Notes: generated by a model from the letters alone, not told the origin. A DNA stretch of 64,000 nt from Ricinus communis (GCF_019578655.1 NC_063262.1:7013582-7077581), one strand, 5' to 3'. Positions 25,301-38,535 are shown, counted from the first letter of the stretch. Translations and numbers: made by a program.

Positions 25301-27245
25301 ATTATCAGACAAGTTCTTTGCACTTCGAAAATCAAAAGGATGGGTAGTAGCATCTCTTCCCCATGTGGGGTGGTTTGGTTGCATGTCCAACAAACGTACG
25401 CAGGGGAAGAACTTTTGGTGATTATTGGTTTTGTCATTTGTGTTAGTTAAAGCTATCTGATAATTGCTGGTTTATCTTTTCCAAGGACACGTTTTGCCTT
25501 ACCTTCATTTGAGGCCTTTCCATTTTCTCCATTTTCTATGAAAAGATTAATCAGAAAGGAAAAGTCTGATGGAATTATGGATATTTAAATTTAAATTTTA
25601 GAAAACTATTTTGTTGGAGATACAAGATTTTTTCATTTATAAGAAATAAAAAGACAAAAATTTTAAAATGAGATTTCTAGTTTCTAAGACCGAACGCTCT
25701 TACCAATTCCTTAATTCTATAAATTATATATAAAAATTATTAAAAATATCAAAATTTTCCAGCTAAATTATTTTCTCTCGATTGACATGTTAAAAGTTTG
25801 TGATCTCAAGTATGATTGAAGTATAATCATGCATAGAGTACTCGATCATGTTCACAAAATTATTGGATCCTCGACTTCAGATTGAAGTTTTGGAAACTAT
25901 TTGGCTTCTTATTCAGAAAATCTGCATCATATTTCTACAAATTTCGTATTCGTCATGCATGGTACTGACTCATAAGTGAATCAGCTGTATGTCAATTTGG
26001 AATAGAGAAAGCAAAAGCATAAAAAAGATCGACTCTTCGATGACAACAACAACAACATAATTAATTAAGTATAATGTTACCCTTTTTCAGTGTTAGCTTC
26101 TCATATATTTAAAGATTTGATTTAAAGTTGCAGTCATCTCTTTAGAACCGTAAAGTTTTATTCAAAATTAATTAATGGAGATTGTATTAATTTAAATAAT
26201 AGGATAATAATATGTATAATCTCTATCTAAATAAATAAAAAAAGAGGAAAAAGACCTATGTTATTGGTAAGGGTGAGGAACCTTTATATTTGGCAGAAAT
26301 GATTAATATATATATATCAAATCATAAAATTAAAACTTTTATAATGTGCCCACTTACACATTTCACACTCATTTTTAACTCAAAATTTGAAAAGCAAAAG
26401 ACAAACTTTCATAATTTCTTTTATATTTTATGCTTATTTTTAAGTTCTTATTTCTATCAATTTATTATCCTTTTTTGTAAATTTTATTTTTTGACATTGA
26501 TGTCGGAGACGTGGAATTCCATCATGACGACCTGGACCTTAGTAGGAAAGTCCCCATTACATCAAATCATCAACTGTATTCAGTTGGAAATGGTTAACCA
26601 AAAGAGATAGTAGTATATTACCAAACAAAGTGGAAAATAATAATAATAATAATAAAAAGCCAAGATTTTATCTTTAAATCAACTTCTTCTTTTTTTCCTC
26701 TTATGATGGGCAAGTTACAATATACAAACACATTAATACACATGGGAGAACTTTTAGACATTACTACGCGGACAAGGAACAAAGCCATGATCTTCTAAAT
26801 CTTGACACGAAGATTATCATGAAAAGATTGACATTAATTTGTTTGTAGCTGCTACTTGAAAATTCTTCATGGGTTTGCCGACCTTAGGATAAAACTATAT
26901 ATGTGTTGATAAATGCAATGATGTTTTAGTGATAAAGTGATCATATGGGACAAACTAATGGTGTCTGGTAATATGGATAAGGACTGAGTTATTTTTCTTT
27001 TCTTCTTTTGGGACTTGGAGGCTGCATAGAGATGATGATGATGATCATGTTCAAAAAAATCAATAAATAAATACAAATTGTACGATATGTGCTTGCATGC
27101 AGAGTTCAAATCCAATTTGGGTTTTGAAAATTCAAAAGGAAAAATGATTATAAGAACTGATAATTAGGTCACTATGCCCCATTGTTTGGAATCCTGAGGA
27201 ATTTCTTTCGCTTTCAGGTTTCTTAAGTTATGTCAAGTCTTATTC

Positions 27246-27276
27246 TTATATATATATATATATACATATATATATG
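27246..27276. repeat. TA microsatellite
   Basis: A run of TA repeats interrupted once by a C. Confidence 0.9.
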
Positions 27277-29552
27277 GTTAGTGGCATTCAATGATTTTGA
27301 TATGATTCCTGTTTTTTGAGTGAGCATTTCCTTTCATGACTCTTTGTTTGCTTCTACACAGACTGCATATGTATCTGCTTTAGTGACCACATTTGCATGA
27401 GATATTAAATTTAAGTGGTTTAAAACTTTCAATTTCCATATATTTATTAAGGTTAAAATGTGTTAAATGATGGGAAAAAGACATATCTTATTATAGTATG
27501 GCTCAAGACTACTTCATCATGTGTTCCATCTAATAAATTAAAATCTTATCGACACCTCTATACGTAGTTTATCTTATTTTAACACATATTAACTTATATA
27601 AGCAGTTTATATAAATACATATATATGAAACAAGTCTTTTTTGCTTATTTAATAAATTTTATAATCTCTTATGAAAAAGAATAAATACAAACCATGTTGA
27701 CTGCATGTTTATTAATACAACCATATGAAAATGAAAGCGTATAAATCTAAAAAGAAAAAGAAATATGCAATGAGCTAATCATCTCAAATACAATGATAGT
27801 CATGTAAGAATGCGAAATTTCTTAGCTATTTGTTAGTAAAGATGGATTAATTTAATTTGAAAATTCATACTAGTATTCCACTTATGAAAATTAAAAAGAA
27901 ATTTGATTTGGAACTTTTATTTTCCCATTCATTAATATCGATGAAAATCTATAATCTTTATGATGATAAATATGTAAAAGAAATGACTATTAATAATAAA
28001 AATGGAAAAAGAATATACAAATGAGGAGCTAAGTCCCAGACCAATAGGTCCACCCGGATACACCCAAGAGATAATAGTACCTAATCACTCAATTGCATGT
28101 GAAAAAATCCCACAACAATCAATGGCTAACAAAATACAACAGATTTAGCAAAAACACAAAGGAGACAATGACATTACTATTTGTTACCTTGACTTATTGG
28201 CCTCTAGTGAAGTAAAAATAGATAAATTAAAGTACGATATTAGTTCTTATTTTCAGATGAAGAATATCACAAATATGTCAAAGCTTGCTTCTTTCCCTCC
28301 CCCCCCACAGCCAGCTTTTTAAAGAGTAAAATCCATATAATTTCATCTCCATCCTCCGAAGAAAATGAATTTCGTAAACAGATAAAAAGAATTAAAAGTA
28401 AGGAAACAAGACATGAAAAAGAAACGAGTTCAATAATTAGAGAAGTGGGTATCCCCTCAAACGCTAAATCATACTTTCATACTTTTAAGGGTTCCGTTTG
28501 CTATTTGGTAAGCTTTTTTTAGTAGAAGAACATCGACATTCTTCTAATGATACACATAATGCCCTTTTTCATTTATTATTATTATTATTATTTAAAATCT
28601 TTTACTCAGTTTCCTCCTTGTAATATATTTTTGTATCAGAGTACATATGCCTTACCTTTTCTTATAATAATCACTTTCCACTAAAGCAAGCTAACATCTG
28701 TTTGTTTAGCATTAGTGTTCAACTTCCAGGAAAGTTCATGTCAACTTTTTTGTTTCCCTTTTTTCTCTTTTCTTTTATTTAGGGTATTTAAACATAAGAA
28801 AATGACAGAAAATAGTGAGGACTAGTAAACAGCTTTTGCTCATCTGAAGCGACATGATAAACAATGTGCCCTATCTCAATAATAAATAAACTAGTGTTAG
28901 TTCCCTTTCTTCCTTTTTTGCTTGTTTCTTTTCTCTGGGCATTGCTAATTAATTCCTTTTCTTTTGTACATATAATTAAACCATCTTTCACAGAAAATTG
29001 ATTGTTAAAAGTTGAAATCTTAATACTTAGAGTACGTATAGTTTAAGGATCCATAGCAGTTGGTAATTGATAGTTAATGGTCGTTGATTAAGCTTGTATA
29101 ATTTATTCAATTATGATTATATATTATTATTTCTTACTAAATATTTTAAATGAAACATAACTAATTTTATCAAAAACATTATAATTAAATTTGACTATTT
29201 TTAAAGTAAGTGTCAAACTTTAAATGTCATTAATATAAAATTTCTTCTTTTAATTATCGTAAGTAATCAAATATTGATTGCAATTCTAAACAATATTTAT
29301 TTATTAATAGGCTATAAGAAATTAATTATATTAAATTAATCTAGAAAAGTTAATTTGTTATAAATTATTATTAAGGATAATATAAATAAAAAAGATTCAA
29401 ATAACCTATGAACGGCTGACTTTTCTAATTATCAAATAGAAAAAGTTAGCTAGCTGTTAGAAAATAAGAAGTTATTTGTTAGGTCCTTACAACTAAACTA
29501 ATGTTCTCTTCTATTCATGTAAAGGTAAAAGAAAAATGAAAAAGAAACTCAA

Positions 29553-29668
29553 ACACAATTATAATAATAATAATAATAATAATAATATTAATAATAATAA
29601 TAATAATTATTATTATTATTATTAATTCTTATAATAATTATATGATTATTATTATTATTATTATATGA
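29553..29668. repeat. (AAT)n-(ATT)n palindromic microsatellite
   Basis: AAT triplets (about 29562-29606) pass directly into ATT triplets (about 29607-29624) and then further ATT runs (about 29645-29664). The two strands of the tract are complementary to each other, so it can fold into a long hairpin. Confidence 0.9.
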
Positions 29669-30899
29669 TCTAGCTAATGGGTCGATGAACCGAAACATAA
29701 AATCTTAGAGAAAAAAGATGGGCATTTCTTTAGGTATTCTTTTTCTTAATTATTCCCTTTATTCTACAATTTAGGTTATACGCCAAATATTCCAATAAAT
29801 CTTAACGTTAGATATCAATCTTTAGAAATAGATTCAACAATTTGTAGAGTTATAATAAAAAGGGATTTGGTCTGTGTATTTGAATCTTGTAGCTTGATTA
29901 TGCTAAGGCATCTTAACTACTAAAGATGTAACATAAGACAAGATTTCCTCAAGGTCCACAAAACTAAATTTAAAAATCTAACCAAGTGTGTCTTATGGGA
30001 ATAGTTAAAGAATCTTTAATTTTGATATATCTTTTCTTAAACAACATAATATCAAAGGTTGGAGCTAAATTAAGGGGCCAAGAGGATTCCATTCTGTTCA
30101 TATCCAGTAGTTATGGGTAGTTATCTTGTCTGTTTATACTGTTGTAAAATAATTAACTAATCAAATTGACTTATGGTGCTTTTGTTCTACACTCATGACA
30201 CCGGCATATGCTCATGATCATCTTACTTTGTCAATCAATAAAGATATGATAAAAAGATGAAAGATGAGCATTTCCAAGGATTTTTGGAGCAGTGATTGCT
30301 AACACTTATCCTTCAAGCTATTCTCTACTTGCTACATCCAAACTTTTCTTACTGTTTTCTCCATTAAAATATAATTAACTATCAACTGTTTGTTTTACTA
30401 CACATTAGACAAATTAAAAAAGAAGTGGAGTGACTATCATTTCCCTTCCTTTTTCTTTTTTTTCCTGTTCTTGCTTTTCATTCGTTCCAAAATCATATAT
30501 AATTATAGTGGCTAATTACTATGATTAGATCAGATAAGCTTAATCAAAACCCTAACCCAATTTAGATCATATTTTTATGCCTCAATGCAACTTTCTATCA
30601 GGACAATTATTTAAGAAAAAAAAAAGAATTTCTTTAAAAAAATTTGTTAATATTTTACAATCTCAGTTTCAAGCATCTGATCAATTAGCTTGAAAAAGAA
30701 ATAACAAATTAGGGTTACATATATATTAGTTAAACAGCACTGAAAATACACATACACATGCAAGTTCCATGCAATTGTAAATGCATCCAGAAGACGTGGG
30801 GCTATCAATTATTGAATGCACCCAATTGAAAAGAAAAAAAAAAAAAAACAGAATAAAATTGTAGACAAACAAAAAAATAAACAAGATAGAAAGGAGGCA

Positions 30900-31700
30900 A
30901 AGGGGCTATCCAGATTAGGGGAGCCAAAGTATATGGGATGAGATGAGATGAGCACTAAAAATAGAAGGATTGGATGTGGGACCCGCAAGTATTATCCCAT
31001 TCATCAAGTTGACATGGCAGCTGACCCCACACACAAAGAGTCCAAGGTAAGGTGGAGCCCATGCAGCTCATACCTGGCAACTTATTAGCAAAAGTTCTTC
31101 TTCTTTACAGGCCCACGTATAACCGAAAGTTCATTTGTTTTGGGTATATTATGGGGGGCGTGGCAGTTATTTCAGTTAGGGTTGTCATTTAGTTATATAA
31201 TTGGCAATTCTGATCGGTCGAAGCTTTAGGGTTTTTCCTCAATGAATGTTGAGGAATCTTCAAAAGGTTGATCATTCCTTTTTCCCTTTCTTTCTTCTTT
31301 TTCTTTTTGGGTTCCCTCTGTGTCAATGTTTGGATGGTTAATTTATGACCTCAAACTGATTTGTGGGTTGAAAAGGCTGTGAACAAAGATGGGTCGATAA
31401 TGGAGTTTGATATTGTGTCCAATTCTCAGTATTCTTATCTCAAGCTGAATTTTCTACAACTGTAATCACTTTGAATTCCTGTTTACACAGTTTTGGGGTG
31501 CTCGACACAGAATTATATGAACTGAGACTTCATTTTCAGAAATAGGGTAAAAGGTAAACGAATTTGTGCCTTAAAATGATCAAATATTGATGAGGTTATG
31601 TGCATTTGGGTTGCGTAAAAGCAGTCTTACTACTATTGTCCATTTCTGCAAAAAGTGGAATTTGAACATTTTGATTTTCCTAGCAAGTACAACATGATAG
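30900..31700 (+). other. Candidate non-coding transcription unit or orphan promoter
   Basis: This GC-elevated island has a promoter-like layout: gtgggacccgc, ggcccacgta, a TATA box (ttatataa, 31193-31200), then a pyrimidine-rich run (about 31275-31320) of the sort seen in plant leaders. Splice-like signals follow: a donor aaaag|gttgat near 31266, and acceptors tgtttacacag near 31491 and cattttcag near 31540. No long reading frame exists; the first ATG (31242) opens only a 9-codon frame, MNVEESSKG. It may be a long non-coding RNA gene, the 5' part of a decayed gene, or unused promoter DNA. Confidence 0.35.
31235..31256 (+). other. Perfect 8-bp hairpin in the predicted leader
   Basis: TTCCTCAA and TTGAGGAA flank a 6-base loop (tgaatg). 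It lies about 35 bases after the TATA box and overlaps the first ATG. Confidence 0.8.
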
Positions 31701-32699
31701 CGTGCCGGCCCAAAAAAAAATTGGCATTATTTATTATGAATTAAACATTTATTTACACTTTTAAATTGTAATTTTTTAATTAAATTTATATGTTAGACTA
31801 GATTTGTAATTAATTTCAATTGGAATGTAATTAATTTCAATTTCTATAAAAGAAATAAAAAGAATTTTGCTTCAACTCTTTTTTTTTCTTAAAATATTTT
31901 ATTTATCAGACACGATTAAAACTAATTTTTTATCAATTCTCTTATCTTTTCTATAAATTAAATATTTTAAAAGTAACAATCTGTGTTAATTAATAAATTA
32001 TTACGCAATTGGTTGTATTAATTTAAAGAGGTTAAATTATTATTATTTTTTTTAATTTATAGATTTTGAGGAGGTGTATTGGTCTGAGCCATGTTCATTT
32101 CAACTGAACCGACAATTTTAAGTAAATCTGAATCTTAGATAGTCGGTTAGAATCTAATTTGAAAAGTTGGTCAGTTCCAATATATCTGTAGATTCTTTCT
32201 AGGTATACTAGGGATTATCTATTGGTTTGGGCAGTTTCATTTAATTTGTAAATTCATGTTACGCCAATATTAAATTAATAAGAGAGAATAATTTATTGTA
32301 AATAAATTGATTTCGGTTCGCTCAATTCTGCTCGAATTTTAAAAAAAAAGGTTAAATTAAAAATCTGCATGACAGCCTGTAAAGTTAATATATATAGCAT
32401 GCAGGTTAAAGTTAGATTAGTGATATATAAAGTTTTAAATTAGTAACAATGAATCTGCAGGAAACAGAAAAACACCAATTTCTGTTTTCTACAAGGAAAA
32501 CCAGTTATGAGTGGTGTCCACACCTCCAGACCATTTCTCAAGAACCAAACATTTTATAAGGGAAACAAATTTTATATTTGCTAATTGGTAGTCTTTTAAT
32601 TTTGATTAATCAATAATAATTGTGTACCGATTAATATTATCATATTTTCTATTAAATAATAAAATACGTTAGCAGTTCACAATCTATAAGGTAAACTTA

Positions 32700-33000
32700 T
32701 AGAAAAAAAGATTTAGGTGTTAATAGTATTATATAAATTTATATAATAATATATTTTAATTTTTAATTTAATTAAATATTATATTTAATTAATTATATAT
32801 AATTTTTAATTATCGATCAATTAAATGTATTATCTTTAATTTATTAAATTTTTTTATCCATTTTTAAAACTTAATAATGTTATTTGATAATTATGAAAGT
32901 TATCTATATAAAATTGACTTGTATAGATAATTAAAATTAATATAAAAATTTAGATTATTTAAAAAATAAAGTTGTAATAGTACAAAATAAGTTTTCTTAT
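32700..33000. repeat. AT-rich dispersed repeat, copy a
   Basis: It aligns with 33830-34080 in the same order. Shared words include gatcaat/gatcaataa, ttgttaaat/ttattaaatttt, ctatccactt/tatccattttt, aataatt and atagat. I infer two decayed copies of one element; a partial third lies at about 33480-33660. Confidence 0.4.
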
Positions 33001-33829
33001 CCTGCTAAATGGGTCATTTACAACTTTTGAATCGTTTTCTTATTAAATGTGGGTCAAATGTAAGTAGAAGAAAAATGTAATTGTCTAAGCACTTGACTAA
33101 TATTTTGAAAGTCACGTGTCTGCCAAATAATTATTGGATTGTAATGTCAAATTTTCCTTGACCAATATATTAACATCAGATCTTATGCATAGTCAAAATT
33201 GATTGGTGGATAATAAAGTGTAGTCACAACACGCCACGTGTTGGCCTACCCAAGTAAATTGTTGTTTCCAAATTATTGGTATGTTGGATTAACTGATAAC
33301 TCCTTTTCTTTTTCTTTGAAAAAAAAAAGGATTTATGCGTACATTCCACAGAATTGAATGTCGGCAATTTGCAAAAAACTTCTATGAAGAGACCTTATTA
33401 TGGCAGATTCGGGGTATTTCTTTAATTGGGCAGATAATCTGTGCATAATTTGATGTGCCACTCCACTCCATATATCAATTTCTCATCCATTTTTAATTAT
33501 AAATCATCAATTTATATTATTTATTGATTTTTTATATTTTTAAATAATTTAAATTATTAATAAATTCATATATAATTTTTAATTATTTATATAAATTAAG
33601 ATTATATAGATAAAACTCATAATTGTCAAATTTCACTAATTAAATTTTAAATATAAATTCATATAGCATAACCTGTTCAGTCTATCAATGTAATATAAGT
33701 TATATTTTTCTTACTATAAAAACAATATTATTTTAAAGAAGTAAATTGCTTTAAGATGGAATTTTAAGAAATCATAACTTACTGTAATATCTAAGTATAT
33801 TTATGAAGAGTCATCCTAATGTATTATAT

Positions 33830-34080
33830 ATATATATATATGATAGTTTATAAATCTATAATTATTTTTATTATTTTTATTTAATAATTTATAATATATT
33901 AAACATTAAATTTAGTCAAATTACACATAATACTTAATAATTGATCAATAAATCATATTATTTTTATTTGTTAAATATTTCTATCCACTTTACGAAGTTT
34001 AATCAGAAATAATTAATAATTTTGAGATTTATATAATAAGATTTAGATTAATCATGAAAATAAAATGAATGAATTAATTA
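33830..34080. repeat. AT-rich dispersed repeat, copy b
   Basis: Partner of 32700-33000. It carries aattgatcaataaatcatat and atttctatccactttacg. It is preceded by a TA microsatellite (33824-33841). Confidence 0.4.
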
Positions 34081-34483
34081 AAATAATGTTATATAAACGG
34101 TATGAATTATGTACATAATTAAAAAAATAAAATTAGTAATAATAAAATACCACAATATTACTCTAACCGACCCACAATAGCACATATGGATTGGTGGAGA
34201 AATTATTTGTAAAAGATACAAAAGCCAATAGAAAATTTAGAAAAGAAAAGGAAGAAAAAGGAGTGGAAAATAGGTTAGAAAGAAAGAGGTGTACATATAA
34301 AGGGGGAAAAAATCAAAAAATGGAAGGAAACAAAAAAGAAAGGCCCCACGATAATCCATTTAAAAAAAAGAAGTAGCCGATATTTTTCTAACTGGCAATT
34401 GGCTGTAACCCAACAAACAAATAAATCCTAATAATTTCCATCATTACTTACACGAGAGGCAATTATTCCAAATATATATATAA

Positions 34484-34506
34484 TGAAATTTGGGGTTCAA
34501 ATTTCA
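34484..34506. other. Perfect 9-bp inverted repeat
   Basis: TGAAATTTG and CAAATTTCA flank a 5-base loop (gggtt). It looks superficially like a tRNA B-box (ggggttcaaat), but no tRNA fold surrounds it. Confidence 0.7.
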
Positions 34507-35579
34507 CTTCATAACATTTTATATGTTCTTGGGTCAAAATTCCCACGTGTCAAAAAGATGAGCCGACATGGTAAAACTTTATTTTTGCACGCGCAATTTT
34601 ATTAGTATTATTAGATAATTATTTGTTAATATAAAAAGTTATATTTAAATAATTTTAGTTACTAAATTCATAAATTAATGGTTAAGATTTATTATTTAAA
34701 AAGTGATTATCTATTTTTAGAAATTTAAATTTCAGTTTTACTATTCAATTTAGATAAAAAAAAAATAAAGATTGAAAATAAGATAGATTTTGTTTAAATT
34801 GAATGTGAGAGTATCTCAATTCAAAGATTTGAGTTATAGAAGTTAAAGATGGTTACTATAAAGAGGGTTAGGTTGTAATCATTTTCTTTGTTGGTGCCAA
34901 GTCCACCCACCACACAAACACACAAATGTATATACATAACAACACAGCTCAACTTGACAAATTGAAAGGTCCTTTCATGGACATACCAACTCAACCTCAG
35001 TTTCTCTTCTCATTCTACCTTTTTCTTTTTCTCTTTGTTTTCTTAGTCTTCTTTTTGTCCTTAAATTTCTTTTTTGATATGGTCAATACATGATAACCTA
35101 ATGGGTTGGGGCTTCAGCTTGAATATGTTTATGTTGTTCAATACCTCTTCTACCTTTGAAGACCCAACTTGACCTAACTTTGATTAGGTCTACTGATATT
35201 TAAAAAATACAAAAAAAAAAAAAAAAAAAAACAAAGGAAAGGAAAGGGGAGGGGGCCCTTTATGCATGGACTAGTGATTTTGTTGCCTTACTTTTCAAAG
35301 TCTATTTTATTTCTTAAGGAGTAAATTATTATTTTCCCTCATACTTTAATTGTATTTTCAGTATTCTGATTTGAAAATTAAATGAGATCGTATTTTATTT
35401 TTGAAAATTATAATATATTTTTCTTATATATAATTATATATATTGTATATTTGCTACAGAAAAAAAAATGTATATTAATTTATGTAATTGTTTAAGGAAT
35501 AATAAAATTGGATGAAATTCTTATGATTAATGATTCCAACTTTATTTTTTAATCAAAAGAATAATATCCTAAAACAAAT

Positions 35580-36080
35580 TCCTACAATTGAAGCCAAAGC
35601 AAACATTCACCTCGTAAATTGGAAGACACCACAAAACTAATCTAACAACAAGAATTGCAAGATGCTAATGGCGATTGTTCTCGACACTTATGAACAGTGT
35701 ACACGTAACCAACACATTAAAGCACCGAACAACAACACATGTTAATGTCTTATGTTTTTATTCCCAAATCACACCGACCATCGATCTCCGCAAAGATAAT
35801 AGTGTTCTCTACCATGTGGGTCGAGAGAAGATGATGATTTGGACCGTACGGTCCATGATATCTCGCCACGTATATGATCAAATAGTGTTGGATTATGAAA
35901 AAGTGGAGAGAGAGAGTGATGCTTGATAACTCACACGTGTGGTGTCGCCGTGGGCAGAAACAATGCTCGTGGTCGTGACTAAAGAGTGAAAGAAAGACTC
36001 CATTGAAGGAAGTGAAATTGTAAACAAAGCTCTTACAAAATCCTACTCTTTCATGGCAAAGACACGTACGTAAATTGAGA
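35580..36080. promoter_or_regulatory. GC-elevated island rich in GTAC and ACGT palindromes
   Basis: The island contains a 16-bp perfect palindrome (35840-35855), a tgtaca core (near 35699), acgtacgt (near 36064), gccacgtata (near 35866) and cacacgtgtg (near 35933). GTAC is the core site of SBP-box (SPL) factors, including the copper regulator SPL7; ACGT is the core of bZIP/bHLH sites. One frame is open over 35675-35926 without a motif. Regulatory DNA is the best guess, but no adjacent gene is visible. Confidence 0.35.
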
Positions 36081-36163
36081 CTGTTGTATTTTTGTTAGTA
36101 CATAGGGATCCGTGGATGTTTCTTGTTGGCTAGACGGCCAACACTCTTTTGGGTCCTCGCCAG

Positions 36164-36168
<5 letters not shown>

Positions 36169-36199
<31 letters not shown>
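36169..36199. repeat. (TA)15 microsatellite
   Basis: About 31 bases of uninterrupted TA dinucleotides. Confidence 0.95.
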
Positions 36200-36202
<3 letters not shown>

Positions 36203-36647
36203 GGTAATTAATTGGTTTCAAAGTGATTGTTTAAATTGTTTTCCTGATTAGGTTTAAGATTTCAGAGCCTTTTGCAAGATTAAATTTCTACCCCTTTTTT
36301 TTTGTGATTAGATTAATAAAATAATATTTTCTTTTACTAACCTAAAGTTTAAATTTTTCAAGATCGTCCGACTATTGAATCATTTTTAACTCAATAGCAT
36401 GTAAAATTTAATTAAGCTATTAAATGAAATCTTAATAATAGCATACATTTTTAAGAATGACCAAACACATGCCTACTTTATTTCTATGCTTAAAAATTTA
36501 ATTAGTAAGACAAAAGTGACTAACAATAGTATTATCTTTTGATTATGCAACCACTAATACCACATACACACTTTTTATAGACTTTTGTGCTAGGCCAGAT
36601 TCATATTAATAGCCATATATAATTGGGTTTTCTTACAAAAGTACTGG

Positions 36648-37090
36648 AGGATTTTTTCTTTTACGAATCCTTTTTACAAAATTCATTTATATGATTTTTT
36701 AGAAATATGTTATGATAATATTATATTTTTTAAAATATATTTTTTCATGTTATCAAAACACATTGGTTGCTATAGCAAAATATATAATATCAGTTAATTG
36801 ACAAATATTAAAGATAAAAATATAAAATAAAAATAATAGATTTATCTTATTGGCTGATCTCATAGTTAACAAATTAAAATAGTATTTTTTTAGTATTTTA
36901 TAGTACTTTTAGTATTTTTTATCGGATAAAACACTTTTAAAAAATAAAAGATAAATTTATAATAATATAAATTTAAAATAAATTTTTTTAGTATTTTTAA
37001 GATATATTTTTAATATTTTTTATAAAATTATATAAAAATTACATAAATAAAAATTTTTGAAAAAATTCTTTTTGACCTTAAAAGTAAATC
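36648..37090. mobile_element. MITE-like element, family member 1
   Basis: The left border (tttttctttta, then ctttttacaaaattcattta) and the reverse complement of the right border (ttttttcaaaaatttttatt, then tatgtaattttta) are alike. The inner part is full of agtatttt/actaaaa words. The same borders and inner words occur at about 59275-59705. There is no coding capacity. Ends and target duplication are not resolved. Confidence 0.5.
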
Positions 37091-38235
37091 TTTTTAAAAA
37101 AATTGCCGCGTGTAATTTTTTCAATAATATCTGGATTGATACTCATCTTACAAAAACACTAATTAATATATGTTGAAATGTAGTTTCCCAACTCAAATAT
37201 TTTCAACAAATTTTATATAAATATCAAATTTTTTAATTATAATTTTAATATAAAAACAATCTTACAAATAAGAGTCTGACATGTCTTCCATTCTTTAAAT
37301 GTAAAATAAAAAAACAATTTTACTTTCTATTTTTAAACCATCAATTTTTTTACTTTTAATTTTAATTTTAAAATACATTATTAATAAAATCAAAAGTAAA
37401 TTCATTATTATGCATAAAAATAAAATAAAAAATGAATAACTCATTGGACTTAGATAATTTTTTTTTAATTTTTTATATCTAAATATTCATTAAAACATTC
37501 TTAATCATATAAATAATATTCTTAAAATAAAAAAATCACATTAAAAGATGCTCTTTTTTTATATACAAATGATATCTTATTCTATTCCCCAACAACTACT
37601 ACATGTGCATTTGATGTACATATCCATAAGTTACTTTCTAAATAGTAATTTTATGGAATCTAAAATAACAAATCAGACAATGAACTAATCATCATGATTT
37701 ATAGAACTAGCTTTATATTACTGTTAACTATGAAGTTAATGTTAACAATTATCAATAATTAATTTGTTAAAAACTATGGCTAACGTCACATAATTTCAAA
37801 CATGCCATCAATTGTTTTTATGCTTACTTTATTTGATTCTCTTTTATATAATATTATAACATCTTTCTCATGGAAAAAAATCGATTCAATTAAGACTACA
37901 AAATGGATAAGATTATTAAGCTTTTGCAATATCCAAAATGTGGCTTAGTTAAGTTTAGATTTCTTTTACGTTCAAGCATTTAATTCTAATTATTAGATTC
38001 ACTCATATTACTTTCTTCAAAAATATATACATGCAAATTTTAACTTTTAAATTTGCTTAGTTCTTTTACTTAATTATGAAGTGAGACTATTGAAAGGGCT
38101 TAATTGTATTAATTTTCAAACGTAGTATGTAGTCCTCAATTCTTCGAATTTTACTAACATATGTTAACATTAGTTTTAACTTTAGTTTGAGAAAAAAATC
38201 ATCAATTAAAATTTTAATAGATAAACTATAAATAA

Positions 38236-38535
38236 GTCAAACATCTCACGAGCTATTTGGAGCTCGAATCGATAAGAAGCCCATTTGATATTATTTATTA
38301 ATTTAAACAAGCCGAATTCGAGCTCAATTTCGAGCTCAATAATTTTTCTAGCCAAGCTCAAATTTGACAGAGTTTAGCTCGTTAGCTCACGAATTTGCTC
38401 GTTTATTAGCTCGAAAACAGGTACGTAAACAAGCTAGTGAGCTCGAGCTGGAGCTCAATTCGCCAACATACTCATTTATAAGCTTGACAAATAAGCTTGT
38501 GAGCAAGATTGTTTATAGCTCAAGCTCAAGTTCAA
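38236..38535. repeat. GAGCTC/CTCGAG-rich dispersed repeat
   Basis: Words of the AGCTC/GAGCT type recur more than a dozen times in about 300 bases, such as ggagctcgaatcg, cgagctcaatttcgagctca and gtgagctcgagctggagct. Similar repeats are scattered in many plant genomes and are often attributed to non-autonomous DNA transposons. No ends could be set. Confidence 0.55.

Larger units (their letters stand above)
22380..30890. other. Long gene-poor spacer
   Basis: No supported gene. It contains a TA tract (27246-27276), an ATT tract (28570-28593), a run of eight C (near 28300) and a long AAT/ATT palindromic tract (29553-29668). Short open frames at 23066-23254, 25205-25450 and 26290-26610 show no motif. 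Confidence 0.5.
31701..35570. other. AT-rich spacer with old repeats
   Basis: No gene is supported. A CG-decayed repeat-like patch lies at 32060-32345 (tcggttcgctcaattctgct and similar). Related AT-rich copies lie at 32700-34080. A promoter-like patch at 34880-35180 (CA-rich then CTTT-rich) is followed by no reading frame. A poly-A run and a purine block occur at 35211-35250. Confidence 0.5.

Noticed and set aside
25205..25450. Overlapping small frames on both strands near 25.2-25.45 kb
   Set aside because: Neither translation has a motif, signal peptide or coding-like neighbourhood; likely chance.
34191..34376. Lys/Glu-rich frame
   Set aside because: It comes from an A/G-rich low-complexity stretch and has no promoter or domain.
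34490..34506. ggggttcaaattt as a tRNA B-box
   Set aside because: No A-box or acceptor stem; the word is part of a simple 9-bp inverted repeat.
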